Made by a program: the position numbers and the translations under genes
Shown here: piece after piece, positions 28,277 through 36,495 of the stretch
How positions within the stretch are numbered: the stretch's first letter is position 1
How the letters are laid out: each line of letters starts with the position of its first letter
Notes under the pieces: generated by a model
Told to the model about the DNA's origin: nothing
The model's database searches: none
Seen by the model: the letters and a program-made list of their open reading frames with translations, nothing else
Origin: CAZIVP01 sp964542915
Lineage (GTDB): Bacteria; Calditrichota; Calditrichia; Calditrichales; Calditrichaceae
Reading direction: 5' to 3'
NCBI GenBank assembly: GCA_964542915.1
Contig: CAZIVP010000018.1
Span: 10,184 to 74,183, forward strand
Length of the DNA: 64,000 bases

Positions 28277-28780
28277 TCAACTCTTCAACGATTTAAGATA
28301 TCGGATGATGCTGTTAAGCTTTTCTTTAACCGATTTGGCTTCATCGATATGGATATGCAAATTGTAAATGAAGTCATACGGTCCGCTGCTAAAATTCAGA
28401 CGAATGGGGGCGGCACTAATGGCGCTGATGTATGCACATGTTATATTTTGTGGCGCATTGAGATCGATGATCATATCAATTTTTTCGGTTTTGAAATATT
28501 GCAGGTATGCCTCTTTCGGTAACCCGAACCAATTGCAATCTTCCTTGCGCAAGCTCTTTAGTTCGAACGTCGATATGTTCAACCCGGAGAACAGAACCTG
28601 CAGCTGCTTAAAAAAATCTTCCAGGGTCGATTCCACCCATTCGCCGCCGGGATGGATGAGCAAGATATGTTTTACTTTGTTTAATTCCTTTGAAAAGTCC
28701 TGAATCGTGCGTTTCACGCCCATTTTCCGAAAACGGTATTTCAGATAACGCTCGGCCATTAAGCTTTTAAATCTGGTCAA
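28277..28780 (-). CDS. Small cytoplasmic protein of unknown function, DUF6913-like
   Basis: A 167-residue protein with an alternating alpha/beta pattern: basic N-terminus, HILLIHPGGEW, a central IDMIIDLNAP, then CAYISAISAAPIRLNFSSGPYDFIYNLHI. The last two blocks resemble small Bacteroidota proteins of the DUF6913 type, which in turn look like half of a GT-B glycosyltransferase domain. I hold that as a weak resemblance. It starts at TTG three bases after the rarA stop, with AAGGAG inside the end of rarA, so translation is coupled. No signal peptide. Function unknown. Confidence 0.7.
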   Translation of the reverse strand: MTRFKSLMAERYLKYRFRKMGVKRTIQDFSKELNKVKHILLIHPGGEWVESTLEDFFKQLQVLFSGLNISTFELKSLRKEDCNWFGLPKEAYLQYFKTEKIDMIIDLNAPQNITCAYISAISAAPIRLNFSSGPYDFIYNLHIHIDEAKSVKEKLNSIIRYLKSLKS

Positions 28781-28783
28781 AGA

Positions 28784-30115
28784 TTAAGTCTCCTTATTTC
28801 TCCCGAACAGAGAATCCAGATAGCGTTTTAATTTGCTTTCTCTGCCCTGATCGGTCGGCTTGTAAAAGGTTTTGTCCTTAATATCGTCGGGTAAATAGTT
28901 CTGTGAGGCAAAGTGGCCGGAAAAATCGTGCGGATATTGATACGCTCCGCCATAGTGTAATTCTTTCATTAACGACGTGGGTGCATTGCGTAAATGAAGG
29001 GGCACCGGACGTAAGCCGTCTCGTTTAACGAACGCTATGGCTTCGTTAATAGCAAGATAGGCGGCGTTACTTTTAGGCAACGATGCAAGATAGGTGCTAA
29101 CCTGCGACAAAATAATACGCGCCTCTGGCATACCGATATTTTTCACGGCTTCGAAGCCGGCGTTGGCTAACATGAGCGCATAGGGCTCGGCGTTTCCTAT
29201 ATCCTCCGAAGCCAAAATGATCAATCGGCGGGCGATAAACGTCGGGTCTTCGCCGGCCTCCAGCATGCGCGCCAGCCAGTAGACCGCCGCCTGCGGATCG
29301 CTGCCGCGAACGCTTTTAATGAAGGCTGATATTGTGTCGTAATGATAATCGCCTTTTTTGTCGTAATATAACGGATTTTGATCGGCGGCTTGTTTAATAA
29401 GCGCTTCGGAAAGTACCACCTCTTTACCGTCTTTATCCGCCAGGTGAAAAGCCATCTCCAGCAGGTTAAGCGTCCGCCGGGCGTCTCCGCTGCCGTAAAA
29501 AATCAACGTTTCCGGGTCCTTAATGTTAAAGCGGTACTGTTTTAATAAAATGTCATTTTGCAGGGCGTGATCGATAACGTTTTGCAGATTATTGCGATTC
29601 AGCGCCTCCAGTTTTAAAACCTGGCAGCGTGATAGCAAAGGGGAAATGACTTCGAACGATGGATTTTCCGTAGTGGCGCCGATCAGCGTGATCGTTCCGT
29701 CTTCAACGGCGTGTAACAACGCATCCTGTTGCGCTTTATTAAAGCGGTGGATTTCATCAATAAAAAGGACGGTATTTTTATTATACAAACGGATTTGCTC
29801 TCCCGCTTCTTCGATGATCTGCTTCACCTCTTTGACACCGCTGCTTACGGCCGAAATAGAAACGAAGCGATGGTCGGCCTCACGGGCAAGCAGACGGGCA
29901 AGCGTTGTTTTGCCCACGCCCGGCGGTCCCCAGAATATAATCGAAGGCAGGTAACCCGATTGAAGCTGTTTGGCCAGCGCCGATTCCGGACCTATGACGG
30001 TGTCATGTCCGACAACTTCCGCCAATGACTGCGGACGACAGCGTTCGGCCAGCGGTTTTCGCGTCTCCTGGTTTTGCTCGGAATCAAATAAGGTTTTTGT
30101 TTTTTTGCCCTTCAT
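28784..30115 (-). CDS. rarA: Replication-associated recombination protein A
   Basis: A 443-residue AAA+ ATPase of the RarA/MgsA (Mgs1/WRNIP1) family that acts at stalled replication forks. PLAERCRPQSLAEVVGH opens the conserved part, with Walker A GPPGVGKTT at residues 63-71, Walker B VLFIDEIHRFNK at about 115-126, sensor 1 IGATTENPSF and the arginine-finger region LLSRCQ. The C-terminal clamp-loader-like part follows (DYHYDTISAFIKSVRGSDPQAAVYWLARML). Length is typical. It lies between the PEGA protein gene (30 bases) and the small unknown gene (3 bases). Confidence 0.96.
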   Translation of the reverse strand: MKGKKTKTLFDSEQNQETRKPLAERCRPQSLAEVVGHDTVIGPESALAKQLQSGYLPSIIFWGPPGVGKTTLARLLAREADHRFVSISAVSSGVKEVKQIIEEAGEQIRLYNKNTVLFIDEIHRFNKAQQDALLHAVEDGTITLIGATTENPSFEVISPLLSRCQVLKLEALNRNNLQNVIDHALQNDILLKQYRFNIKDPETLIFYGSGDARRTLNLLEMAFHLADKDGKEVVLSEALIKQAADQNPLYYDKKGDYHYDTISAFIKSVRGSDPQAAVYWLARMLEAGEDPTFIARRLIILASEDIGNAEPYALMLANAGFEAVKNIGMPEARIILSQVSTYLASLPKSNAAYLAINEAIAFVKRDGLRPVPLHLRNAPTSLMKELHYGGAYQYPHDFSGHFASQNYLPDDIKDKTFYKPTDQGRESKLKRYLDSLFGRNKET

Positions 30116-30145
30116 ACGCCCGTTTATGATTTATCCGAAAAGACA

Positions 30146-32320
30146 TTATTGTTCCAACCTGATTTTCCAGAGCGCAAAATAGGCCGACGCCCGCTCCACG
30201 GAATGGATGATAATCTGGTTATTACCGTTGCGCAGATAATCGTTTACAACAAAACGATCGAAATTGTCATCGCTTATCTCATTCCTACTGTAGGCAGGCG
30301 ACAATTCTTCCCGGTAATAGAGACCATTGATCCATATGGCGTAGGATGTTTTACCGGAAATCGTTAACGGATAATTATCTTTGGTTCGATAACCCCATAC
30401 TTTGAGGTAAACCGGGTCCGACAGGTCGACGGATTCGGGAATACTAAAATTAAATTGCAAGGCGTCGGCGCCGGGCGGGTTACGATACTGATAAGCAAAG
30501 CCCATATACCAGATATCTTCGCTGATTTTTTCCTCATGGATAACATCGACTCCGCCGGTCTCGCGGAGACGAAATGACCGGTCGCCCCGGATATAGCCTT
30601 TGTTCACCGAGGCTTTACGGGCATCGGGTTTAATTGCGTTCGGGGAGAATAACAGATAAAAGTTGCTTTCATACTGAAATACATATCGATGGTTGCCTTC
30701 GAGCGTCACTTCAATAGTTTTCGGCTCCGGCGCCTTATAATGCTCGACCGGACCGAAGGTCAGGCGATGTTCACCAAGGGGTAAGGAAGCCTGAACCAAT
30801 CCGCTGCCCAGCGATTTACCGTCTATAAAGATTTCACCGTCAACGGGTCGTGTAACAATTTCCACATTCTGTACGGTACTCGTGAGCGTGAACGCGAGCG
30901 AATGGCGGCGCTTCTCCTGCGTAATCTTCACAACGCGTTCTTCCGGGTAAGTTCGGTAGCCTTTCTTTTGTAATGAAATTCGATGAGAACCAAGCGGTAT
31001 TTCCTGCAGAATGTAATCGGTTTTTTTCCCGGTTGTATTGCCGTTCAAAAGAATTTCGGCGTTTTTTACATTGGACGTTACTTCAACGATGCCGTATTTG
31101 GTCGCCTCTCCGGTTCCGGACACACTTCGGCGTTCCTCGCTTTCCGCCCGCCATCGGAAGGTAAATTCGAGCGTATCCGAACTTTGGATATCGAAGCGGT
31201 ACTGAGATGGTCTTGGGCGATAGCCATCCCGTTCCACCACCAGGCGATGCTCGCCGATTGCAACATCGAACAGACGGTTTTCTGCTAACGTCCCCAAAAA
31301 ATTTCCATCCACGAACACACCGGCATCTCTGAGAGAACTCTTTACCCGTATATAGCCGTGTTCGCCCTTGCTGCGCGGCTTTAACTCAAAGGCAAGGCGG
31401 ACGGTATCGTCCGGCGTTAGATCGACCGTCATTTGTTTGGGCTCGCTAACATATCCCTGACGCAGAAGGTAAACATCATGTTCACCCGGTTTGAGCGGAT
31501 AAGGTTTCCCGGGGACAAAACCAACGGCGAGAGAATGATCCACATACAAATGAGCGCGTTGATCGTTCGACTCGACAATAACATAACTTTTCGGCTCAAC
31601 CCCATTGCCCTGTTGTTGAGCCCAGAAAAAGAGACCCGCCGCGATGGGTAGTATAACAATGGCAATGCGCAGCAACCAGCGCCTGTAACGCGCCGAAACA
31701 TCTTCCACGAACTCATCTTGTTTTTCAAACTCATCCTGCGTCAGCCAGCGCGTTTCGCCGAGGTGGTTGTAATATTTCTTATATCCCGCCTGTTTTTTAT
31801 AAAACCGGTCCCGTTCTTCCTCATATATTTTTTGTTGCATTTCGTTCTGACGATGGCGTCGGGCTTCTTCCATTTTTTGTTCGTAAAGCGCGATCCGTTC
31901 ACGCGCATCCGCTTCAAATTCCTCTCTGCATTTTTGCCAGTATTCTTGAAATGGCTTGCTATCCGGAATTTTTACTCTTCTGAGTGTAAACAAACGACGC
32001 TTGAATTTTTTCCAGCGCGGTTTTTCTTCCGGGAAGAATTCATGTTCATCTAAAAGTTCGAAGGGCGTCAGCCAACGATGGTCGCCAAGATGATTTTCGC
32101 AGCGTATAAACTCGGGATATGCGCCATAGACCTCTTCCGCAGTGTATTCTTTGATATAGCGCTTTAAATACTCCGCACGACGGGTTTGGTAGGCTTCGTC
32201 CGATTCGGAGGCAGAGCCTGATGAAGATGTGTATTGTTTTTGTTTTTGATTAAACTCTTCTTCTATTTGCTGACGGATTCGGTTACGTATGTTTTTTTTG
32301 TCATTGTTCTTTTCAGGCAT
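30146..32320 (-). CDS. Single-pass membrane protein with four PEGA domains and a repeated N-terminal motif
   Basis: The 724-residue protein has three parts. Residues 1-214 are charged, probably cytoplasmic, with a coiled coil at about 125-180; the motif NHLGxxRWLTxxE occurs twice, at about residues 76-90 and 185-199. A membrane helix spans 215-234. The outer part has four PEGA domains of about 70 residues (starting near 245, 317, 405 and 480), with the usual VxVDG, PLxxGEHxVxLxxxGY pattern. The last 150 residues are a beta-rich domain with LQFNFSIPESVDLSDPVYLKVWGYRT, perhaps a carbohydrate-binding module. PEGA domains are thought to contact surface layers or peptidoglycan. The NHLG motif is not one I recognise. 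Confidence 0.82.
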   Translation of the reverse strand: MPEKNNDKKNIRNRIRQQIEEEFNQKQKQYTSSSGSASESDEAYQTRRAEYLKRYIKEYTAEEVYGAYPEFIRCENHLGDHRWLTPFELLDEHEFFPEEKPRWKKFKRRLFTLRRVKIPDSKPFQEYWQKCREEFEADARERIALYEQKMEEARRHRQNEMQQKIYEEERDRFYKKQAGYKKYYNHLGETRWLTQDEFEKQDEFVEDVSARYRRWLLRIAIVILPIAAGLFFWAQQQGNGVEPKSYVIVESNDQRAHLYVDHSLAVGFVPGKPYPLKPGEHDVYLLRQGYVSEPKQMTVDLTPDDTVRLAFELKPRSKGEHGYIRVKSSLRDAGVFVDGNFLGTLAENRLFDVAIGEHRLVVERDGYRPRPSQYRFDIQSSDTLEFTFRWRAESEERRSVSGTGEATKYGIVEVTSNVKNAEILLNGNTTGKKTDYILQEIPLGSHRISLQKKGYRTYPEERVVKITQEKRRHSLAFTLTSTVQNVEIVTRPVDGEIFIDGKSLGSGLVQASLPLGEHRLTFGPVEHYKAPEPKTIEVTLEGNHRYVFQYESNFYLLFSPNAIKPDARKASVNKGYIRGDRSFRLRETGGVDVIHEEKISEDIWYMGFAYQYRNPPGADALQFNFSIPESVDLSDPVYLKVWGYRTKDNYPLTISGKTSYAIWINGLYYREELSPAYSRNEISDDNFDRFVVNDYLRNGNNQIIIHSVERASAYFALWKIRLEQ

Positions 32321-32357
32321 CAGAGTTTTACACCATCAAACTAAAATTATGTTTTCT

Positions 32358-33731
32358 CTACCACTTACGCAGGGTTTCCATTCGCAATTCGGTCTCGCCG
32401 TTGGCTTTAACGGGGACTTTAAATTTAAAAAAACCCGCTTTAACTTCAAAGGGTTCGATGCTGCTGGAAATCAGTTTATTCTCCTGGTATGGAGAAACCC
32501 TTTCAATGATTTCCACTTTTACATCTTCTTCTTTATGATTTCGGATGTTGTATACAATTACCTTTTCTTCCGTGCGTTTGGTCGGTCGCCGCGTGCTCTT
32601 CACATTGCGCTCCGAAACAATATCAAAGGCCTGCCCCACACGCACTTCCAGGTCTTCGTTTTTCGGCGTATGATCAATTTCGTCCTGACCGATAAACTCC
32701 ATATCTTCACCGTCGGATTTGTAAAGCCGAAGCGTGCCGGCCGGAAGCGGTATCCCCAGGTTATTTTCTTCGGTATTTTTAAATGAAATTAAAACATTAA
32801 CTTCCTCCGCTCCCTGCGAATCCACGCGGTACAATTTGTTTACCGCGCCGGTAGATTCCGGGAATAGTTCAATCTGTTTGATTTGATTGTTTTCGATGGT
32901 GGTGCGGCGCTGTAACGTGTATAAATGATACTCGAAAAACGCTTTTTCTTCAAAACCGGATTCCTGAGCCTGTCTTGCCATGGCCATTAACATTTCCGGC
33001 TGTCTTCTTTTCTTTTGCTGTCCCAGGTTGAGATCGCCCGCCATCAGTTTTAAACGTACATCACGATAAGCTTTGCCGCTTTTATTCTCCAGGGTTACCC
33101 AGCAGGCTAACTTCAGTTCACTGTCATCATCATTGAGGCGCCCTACGTACGATGCTTCCCAGTTAACGCCGCGTGAAAGATAAACGAGCCGGGCCTCTTG
33201 TTGACCGCTCTGTTGTGCATCGACCAGCCAGAAAAGCGTCGGTTTGGTTACAAATTGGTTCTGCTGTTGATCGTAATCCTGAAGGTAAATTTTTTGCTCA
33301 TCGTTGCGTGGAATGATCTGCAATTGATTCTCCTGATCCAGCAGAATAACATGTCCGGACGAAGCTGATAACAATTTCCCGCTCATCACACCCTGTTCGG
33401 GATGCACAATTTTCACCTGTTGGTCGATGGATTTATCAAGGACTTTATCCACATTCATCAAATCATATTCATAATTCTGTTCCAGAACCTGGAATTCGCC
33501 GTTTTTACGATCGATGAGAATGGAAGATGGTATTATTTGCTCGGGGATATCGCGTAGTTTAAAATCCTGTCGCCCTTCGTTTAACTCCAGGAGACGCACT
33601 TCGCGCACCAGCGCCAGATTCTGATTGGTGACTGTGAGGCTCAGATTTTGTTGGCCGAACGCCGGAGAAACGGCTATTAAAAGCGAAACAGCAATAAAAG
33701 AACCGAAGCTGTATCTATTTAAATTTTTCAT
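32358..33731 (-). CDS. Exported DUF4139 domain protein
   Basis: A 457-residue exported protein; the signal peptide ends SPAFGQQ near residue 27. The beta-rich body has the DUF4139 features TVTNQNLALVREVRLLEL, LRDIPEQIIPSSI, LSRGVNWEASYVGRL, and a late block EEKVIVYNIRNHKEEDVKVEIIE typical of the domain's C-terminal strand hairpins. Members are envelope proteins without a known enzymatic role. The start lies 17 bases inside the end of valS, so it is cotranscribed and probably coupled; it is followed by the PEGA gene 37 bases later. Confidence 0.85.
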   Translation of the reverse strand: MKNLNRYSFGSFIAVSLLIAVSPAFGQQNLSLTVTNQNLALVREVRLLELNEGRQDFKLRDIPEQIIPSSILIDRKNGEFQVLEQNYEYDLMNVDKVLDKSIDQQVKIVHPEQGVMSGKLLSASSGHVILLDQENQLQIIPRNDEQKIYLQDYDQQQNQFVTKPTLFWLVDAQQSGQQEARLVYLSRGVNWEASYVGRLNDDDSELKLACWVTLENKSGKAYRDVRLKLMAGDLNLGQQKKRRQPEMLMAMARQAQESGFEEKAFFEYHLYTLQRRTTIENNQIKQIELFPESTGAVNKLYRVDSQGAEEVNVLISFKNTEENNLGIPLPAGTLRLYKSDGEDMEFIGQDEIDHTPKNEDLEVRVGQAFDIVSERNVKSTRRPTKRTEEKVIVYNIRNHKEEDVKVEIIERVSPYQENKLISSSIEPFEVKAGFFKFKVPVKANGETELRMETLRKW

Positions 33732-36360
33732 AATTTGCCTTCACTTTCTCCAGGTTTTCACGGATGTTTTCCAGTTTATTTTTCTCGGCTTGAACGACGT
33801 CTCCTGGCGCTTTGTTCAAAAAGTTCGGATTCTCCAATTTCTTCAATATACTGGCTTCCAGCCCTTGTAAACGCTTCATTTCTTTCTCCAGGCGTTGCCG
33901 TTCTTTTTTCTTATCGATAAGATCGGCCACCGGGATAAACAACTCTATATTCTTAACGACGAGGGTTCCGGCTTCCGCTTTATCGAGCGTATGATCGACC
34001 GGTGCGATCTGATCCACTTTAGCCAGCGCCTCAAAATAGCGCGTATTTTCATGAATTAATCGCCACTGATCATCCCGCGCCTGCACCTTTACCGGAATGC
34101 GTTTAGATGGCGGCACATTCATTTCGGCGCGCAGATTGCGCAAGCCGCTTATGGCTTCTTGCAGGAGTTCAACCTGGGACTCGACCGTTTCATCCTCCCA
34201 TTGTGAATCCGCTTCGGGCCAGCGTGAAACCACAACGCTCGCTTCCGAATCGTCTTTCAGATTTTGCCAGATTTCTTCCGTTATAAACGGAATGAACGGA
34301 TGCAACAACTCCATACTTCCTTTCATTATATAGCAAGCCACGCGCAATGCCGCCTCTTTCGAGTTAACATTATCTTTCTGGTATAATCGATCTTTGATCA
34401 TTTCCAGATACCAGTCACAGAAGTCATGCCAGAAAAAGTGATAAATGCTGTTCAGAGCGTCATTAACCCTGAAATTATCCATATTCCGGGTCGTTTCTGT
34501 GATCGCTTTTTGAAAGCGGCTTAATATCCAGCGATCTTCCATCGCCAGGTGTTGGCGATATGCGCTGAAATCGCTTTGAGCCTCCTCCAAATGCATGCTG
34601 AGGAAACGGAACGCATTCCAGATCTTATTAGAAAAGTTACGCCCCATTTCAAAATGTTTTTCGGCCAGGTTGATGCCCTGCCCCTCCGAACTCAGCATGA
34701 TCAGCGTGAACCTCACCGCATCGGCGCTGAATTTATCGATCATTTCGAGCGGGTCGATGCCGTTGCCCAGCGACTTGGACATTTTACGCCCGAACTCATC
34801 GCGGATGACGCCGTTAAAAAGCACATCCTTAAAGGGAATTTCGTCCATAAATTCCAGGCCGGCCATGATCATGCGCGCCACCCAGAAAAAGATGATATCC
34901 GGCGCGGTTACCAGTGTATCGGTGGGATAGAAATATTTCAAATCTTCGGTTTCTTCGGGCCAGCCCATCGTGGAAAACGGCCAGAGCCAGGAAGAAAACC
35001 AGGTATCCAACACATCATCTTCCTGCCTGAACGTATCATGACCGCATTCAGGACATTGTTCGGGTTGTTGGCGCGCCACAACCATTTCGCCGCAGTTTTG
35101 GCAAAAATGGGCCGGAATACGATGCCCCCACCAGAGCTGGCGCGAAATACACCAGTCGCGTGTATTTTCCATCCAGTTTTTATAGGTTTTAAACCAGCGT
35201 TCGTGGGGATGAAAACGAATCTCGCTCTCTTCAACAACTTTTAGCGCCCGATCGGCCAACGGTTGTACCTTTACAAACCATTGTTCCGACAGATAGGGTT
35301 CGATAAGCGTGGAACAGCGGTGACAGTGCCCTACGCTGTGATGATGTTTTTCGGTCTTTTCGAGTAACTCTTGTTTGTCCAAATCCTGAACAATTTGATT
35401 TCGGGCGACAAAGCGGTCTTTACCGGCGTAGGGTCCCGCTTCTGCGCCCAGGGTTCCGTCGGTATTCATTATATTAACCTGCGGCAAATCATGACGCTGT
35501 CCCATTTCAAAATCGTTGGGATCGTGGGCGGGCGTCACTTTAACACATCCCGTACCAAATTCCATATCCACGTATTCATCGGCGATCACGGGGATTTCAC
35601 GATTTAGCAACGGTAAAACCAACGTTTTGCCGATCAAATCACGGTAACGCTCATCATCAGGGTGTACGGCCACAGCGGTATCGCCGAGCATGGTTTCCGG
35701 ACGCGTTGTAGCCACAACAACGTGGCGATCCTCGCCTTTAACGGGATATTTAATGTGCCAGAGGCGGCCGTGTACTTCCTTGTGTTCGACCTCTTCATCA
35801 GAGAGTGCGGTTGAACATCGCGGACACCAGTTGATTATATATTTCCCCCGGTAAATCAGGCCCTTTTCATAAAGACGTATGAACACTTCCGTTACAGCAT
35901 TTGACAATCCCTCATCCATGGTAAAACGTTCGCGGTCCCAATCACAGGAAGCGCCGAGTTTCTTTAACTGGCGGATAATGACAGCGCCATATTGTTCCCG
36001 CCATTGCCAGACGCGCTCAATAAATTTTTGCCTGCCCAATTCATGTCGGCTCGTACCTTCTCTGGCAAGCTGCTTTTCCACCACATTTTGGGTTGCAATA
36101 CCGGCGTGATCGGTACCGGGAAGCCAAAGCGCCACATAGCCCTGCTTTCGTTTCATACGAATAAATACATCTTGCAGGGTGTTATTAAAGGCGTGCCCCA
36201 TGTGCAATACCGCTGTAACATTAGGGGGAGGAATTACGATCACATAGGGCTCCCGATTCCAGTCTATTTTTGCATGAAAATATTTGTTAGCTAGCCAAAA
36301 ATCATACCACTTCTCTTCCACTTTATTGGGATCGTAACGTTTGGGTATTTCTTTTTGCAT
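33715..36360 (-). CDS. valS: Valyl-tRNA synthetase
   Basis: An 881-residue class I synthetase that charges tRNA-Val. The ATG at 36360 is preceded by AGGAG; a frame extending 15 codons upstream is unlikely to be used. Motifs: ERYDP-like KRYDPNKVEEKW at the N-terminus, HMGH at residues 53-56 in PPPNVTAVLHMGHAF, an editing domain with TTRPETMLGDTAVAVHP, and GRKMSKSLGNGIDP near residue 525. The anticodon-binding domain and a C-terminal coiled-coil arm follow (DLIDKKKERQRLEKEMKRL). Full length. It leads the minus-strand operon that continues with DUF4139, PEGA, rarA, the small unknown gene and the EEP phosphatase. Confidence 0.98.
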   Translation of the reverse strand: MQKEIPKRYDPNKVEEKWYDFWLANKYFHAKIDWNREPYVIVIPPPNVTAVLHMGHAFNNTLQDVFIRMKRKQGYVALWLPGTDHAGIATQNVVEKQLAREGTSRHELGRQKFIERVWQWREQYGAVIIRQLKKLGASCDWDRERFTMDEGLSNAVTEVFIRLYEKGLIYRGKYIINWCPRCSTALSDEEVEHKEVHGRLWHIKYPVKGEDRHVVVATTRPETMLGDTAVAVHPDDERYRDLIGKTLVLPLLNREIPVIADEYVDMEFGTGCVKVTPAHDPNDFEMGQRHDLPQVNIMNTDGTLGAEAGPYAGKDRFVARNQIVQDLDKQELLEKTEKHHHSVGHCHRCSTLIEPYLSEQWFVKVQPLADRALKVVEESEIRFHPHERWFKTYKNWMENTRDWCISRQLWWGHRIPAHFCQNCGEMVVARQQPEQCPECGHDTFRQEDDVLDTWFSSWLWPFSTMGWPEETEDLKYFYPTDTLVTAPDIIFFWVARMIMAGLEFMDEIPFKDVLFNGVIRDEFGRKMSKSLGNGIDPLEMIDKFSADAVRFTLIMLSSEGQGINLAEKHFEMGRNFSNKIWNAFRFLSMHLEEAQSDFSAYRQHLAMEDRWILSRFQKAITETTRNMDNFRVNDALNSIYHFFWHDFCDWYLEMIKDRLYQKDNVNSKEAALRVACYIMKGSMELLHPFIPFITEEIWQNLKDDSEASVVVSRWPEADSQWEDETVESQVELLQEAISGLRNLRAEMNVPPSKRIPVKVQARDDQWRLIHENTRYFEALAKVDQIAPVDHTLDKAEAGTLVVKNIELFIPVADLIDKKKERQRLEKEMKRLQGLEASILKKLENPNFLNKAPGDVVQAEKNKLENIRENLEKVKANYEKFK

Positions 36361-36495
36361 GCGCTGTGCTCCTGCCAATAATCCGGGATTTACCTGTATT
36401 GTCATTTGTAAATATATAAACTCATAATATAAAGAAATTTACCCCAAATGTCACTAATTTGTCTGCAGGCGGCTAAATTTTAGGGAGGGGCGTCA

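Noticed and set aside
34549..35244. A 231-codon open frame opposite valS
   Set aside because: Antisense to a universally conserved gene with intact motifs; no independent coding signal.
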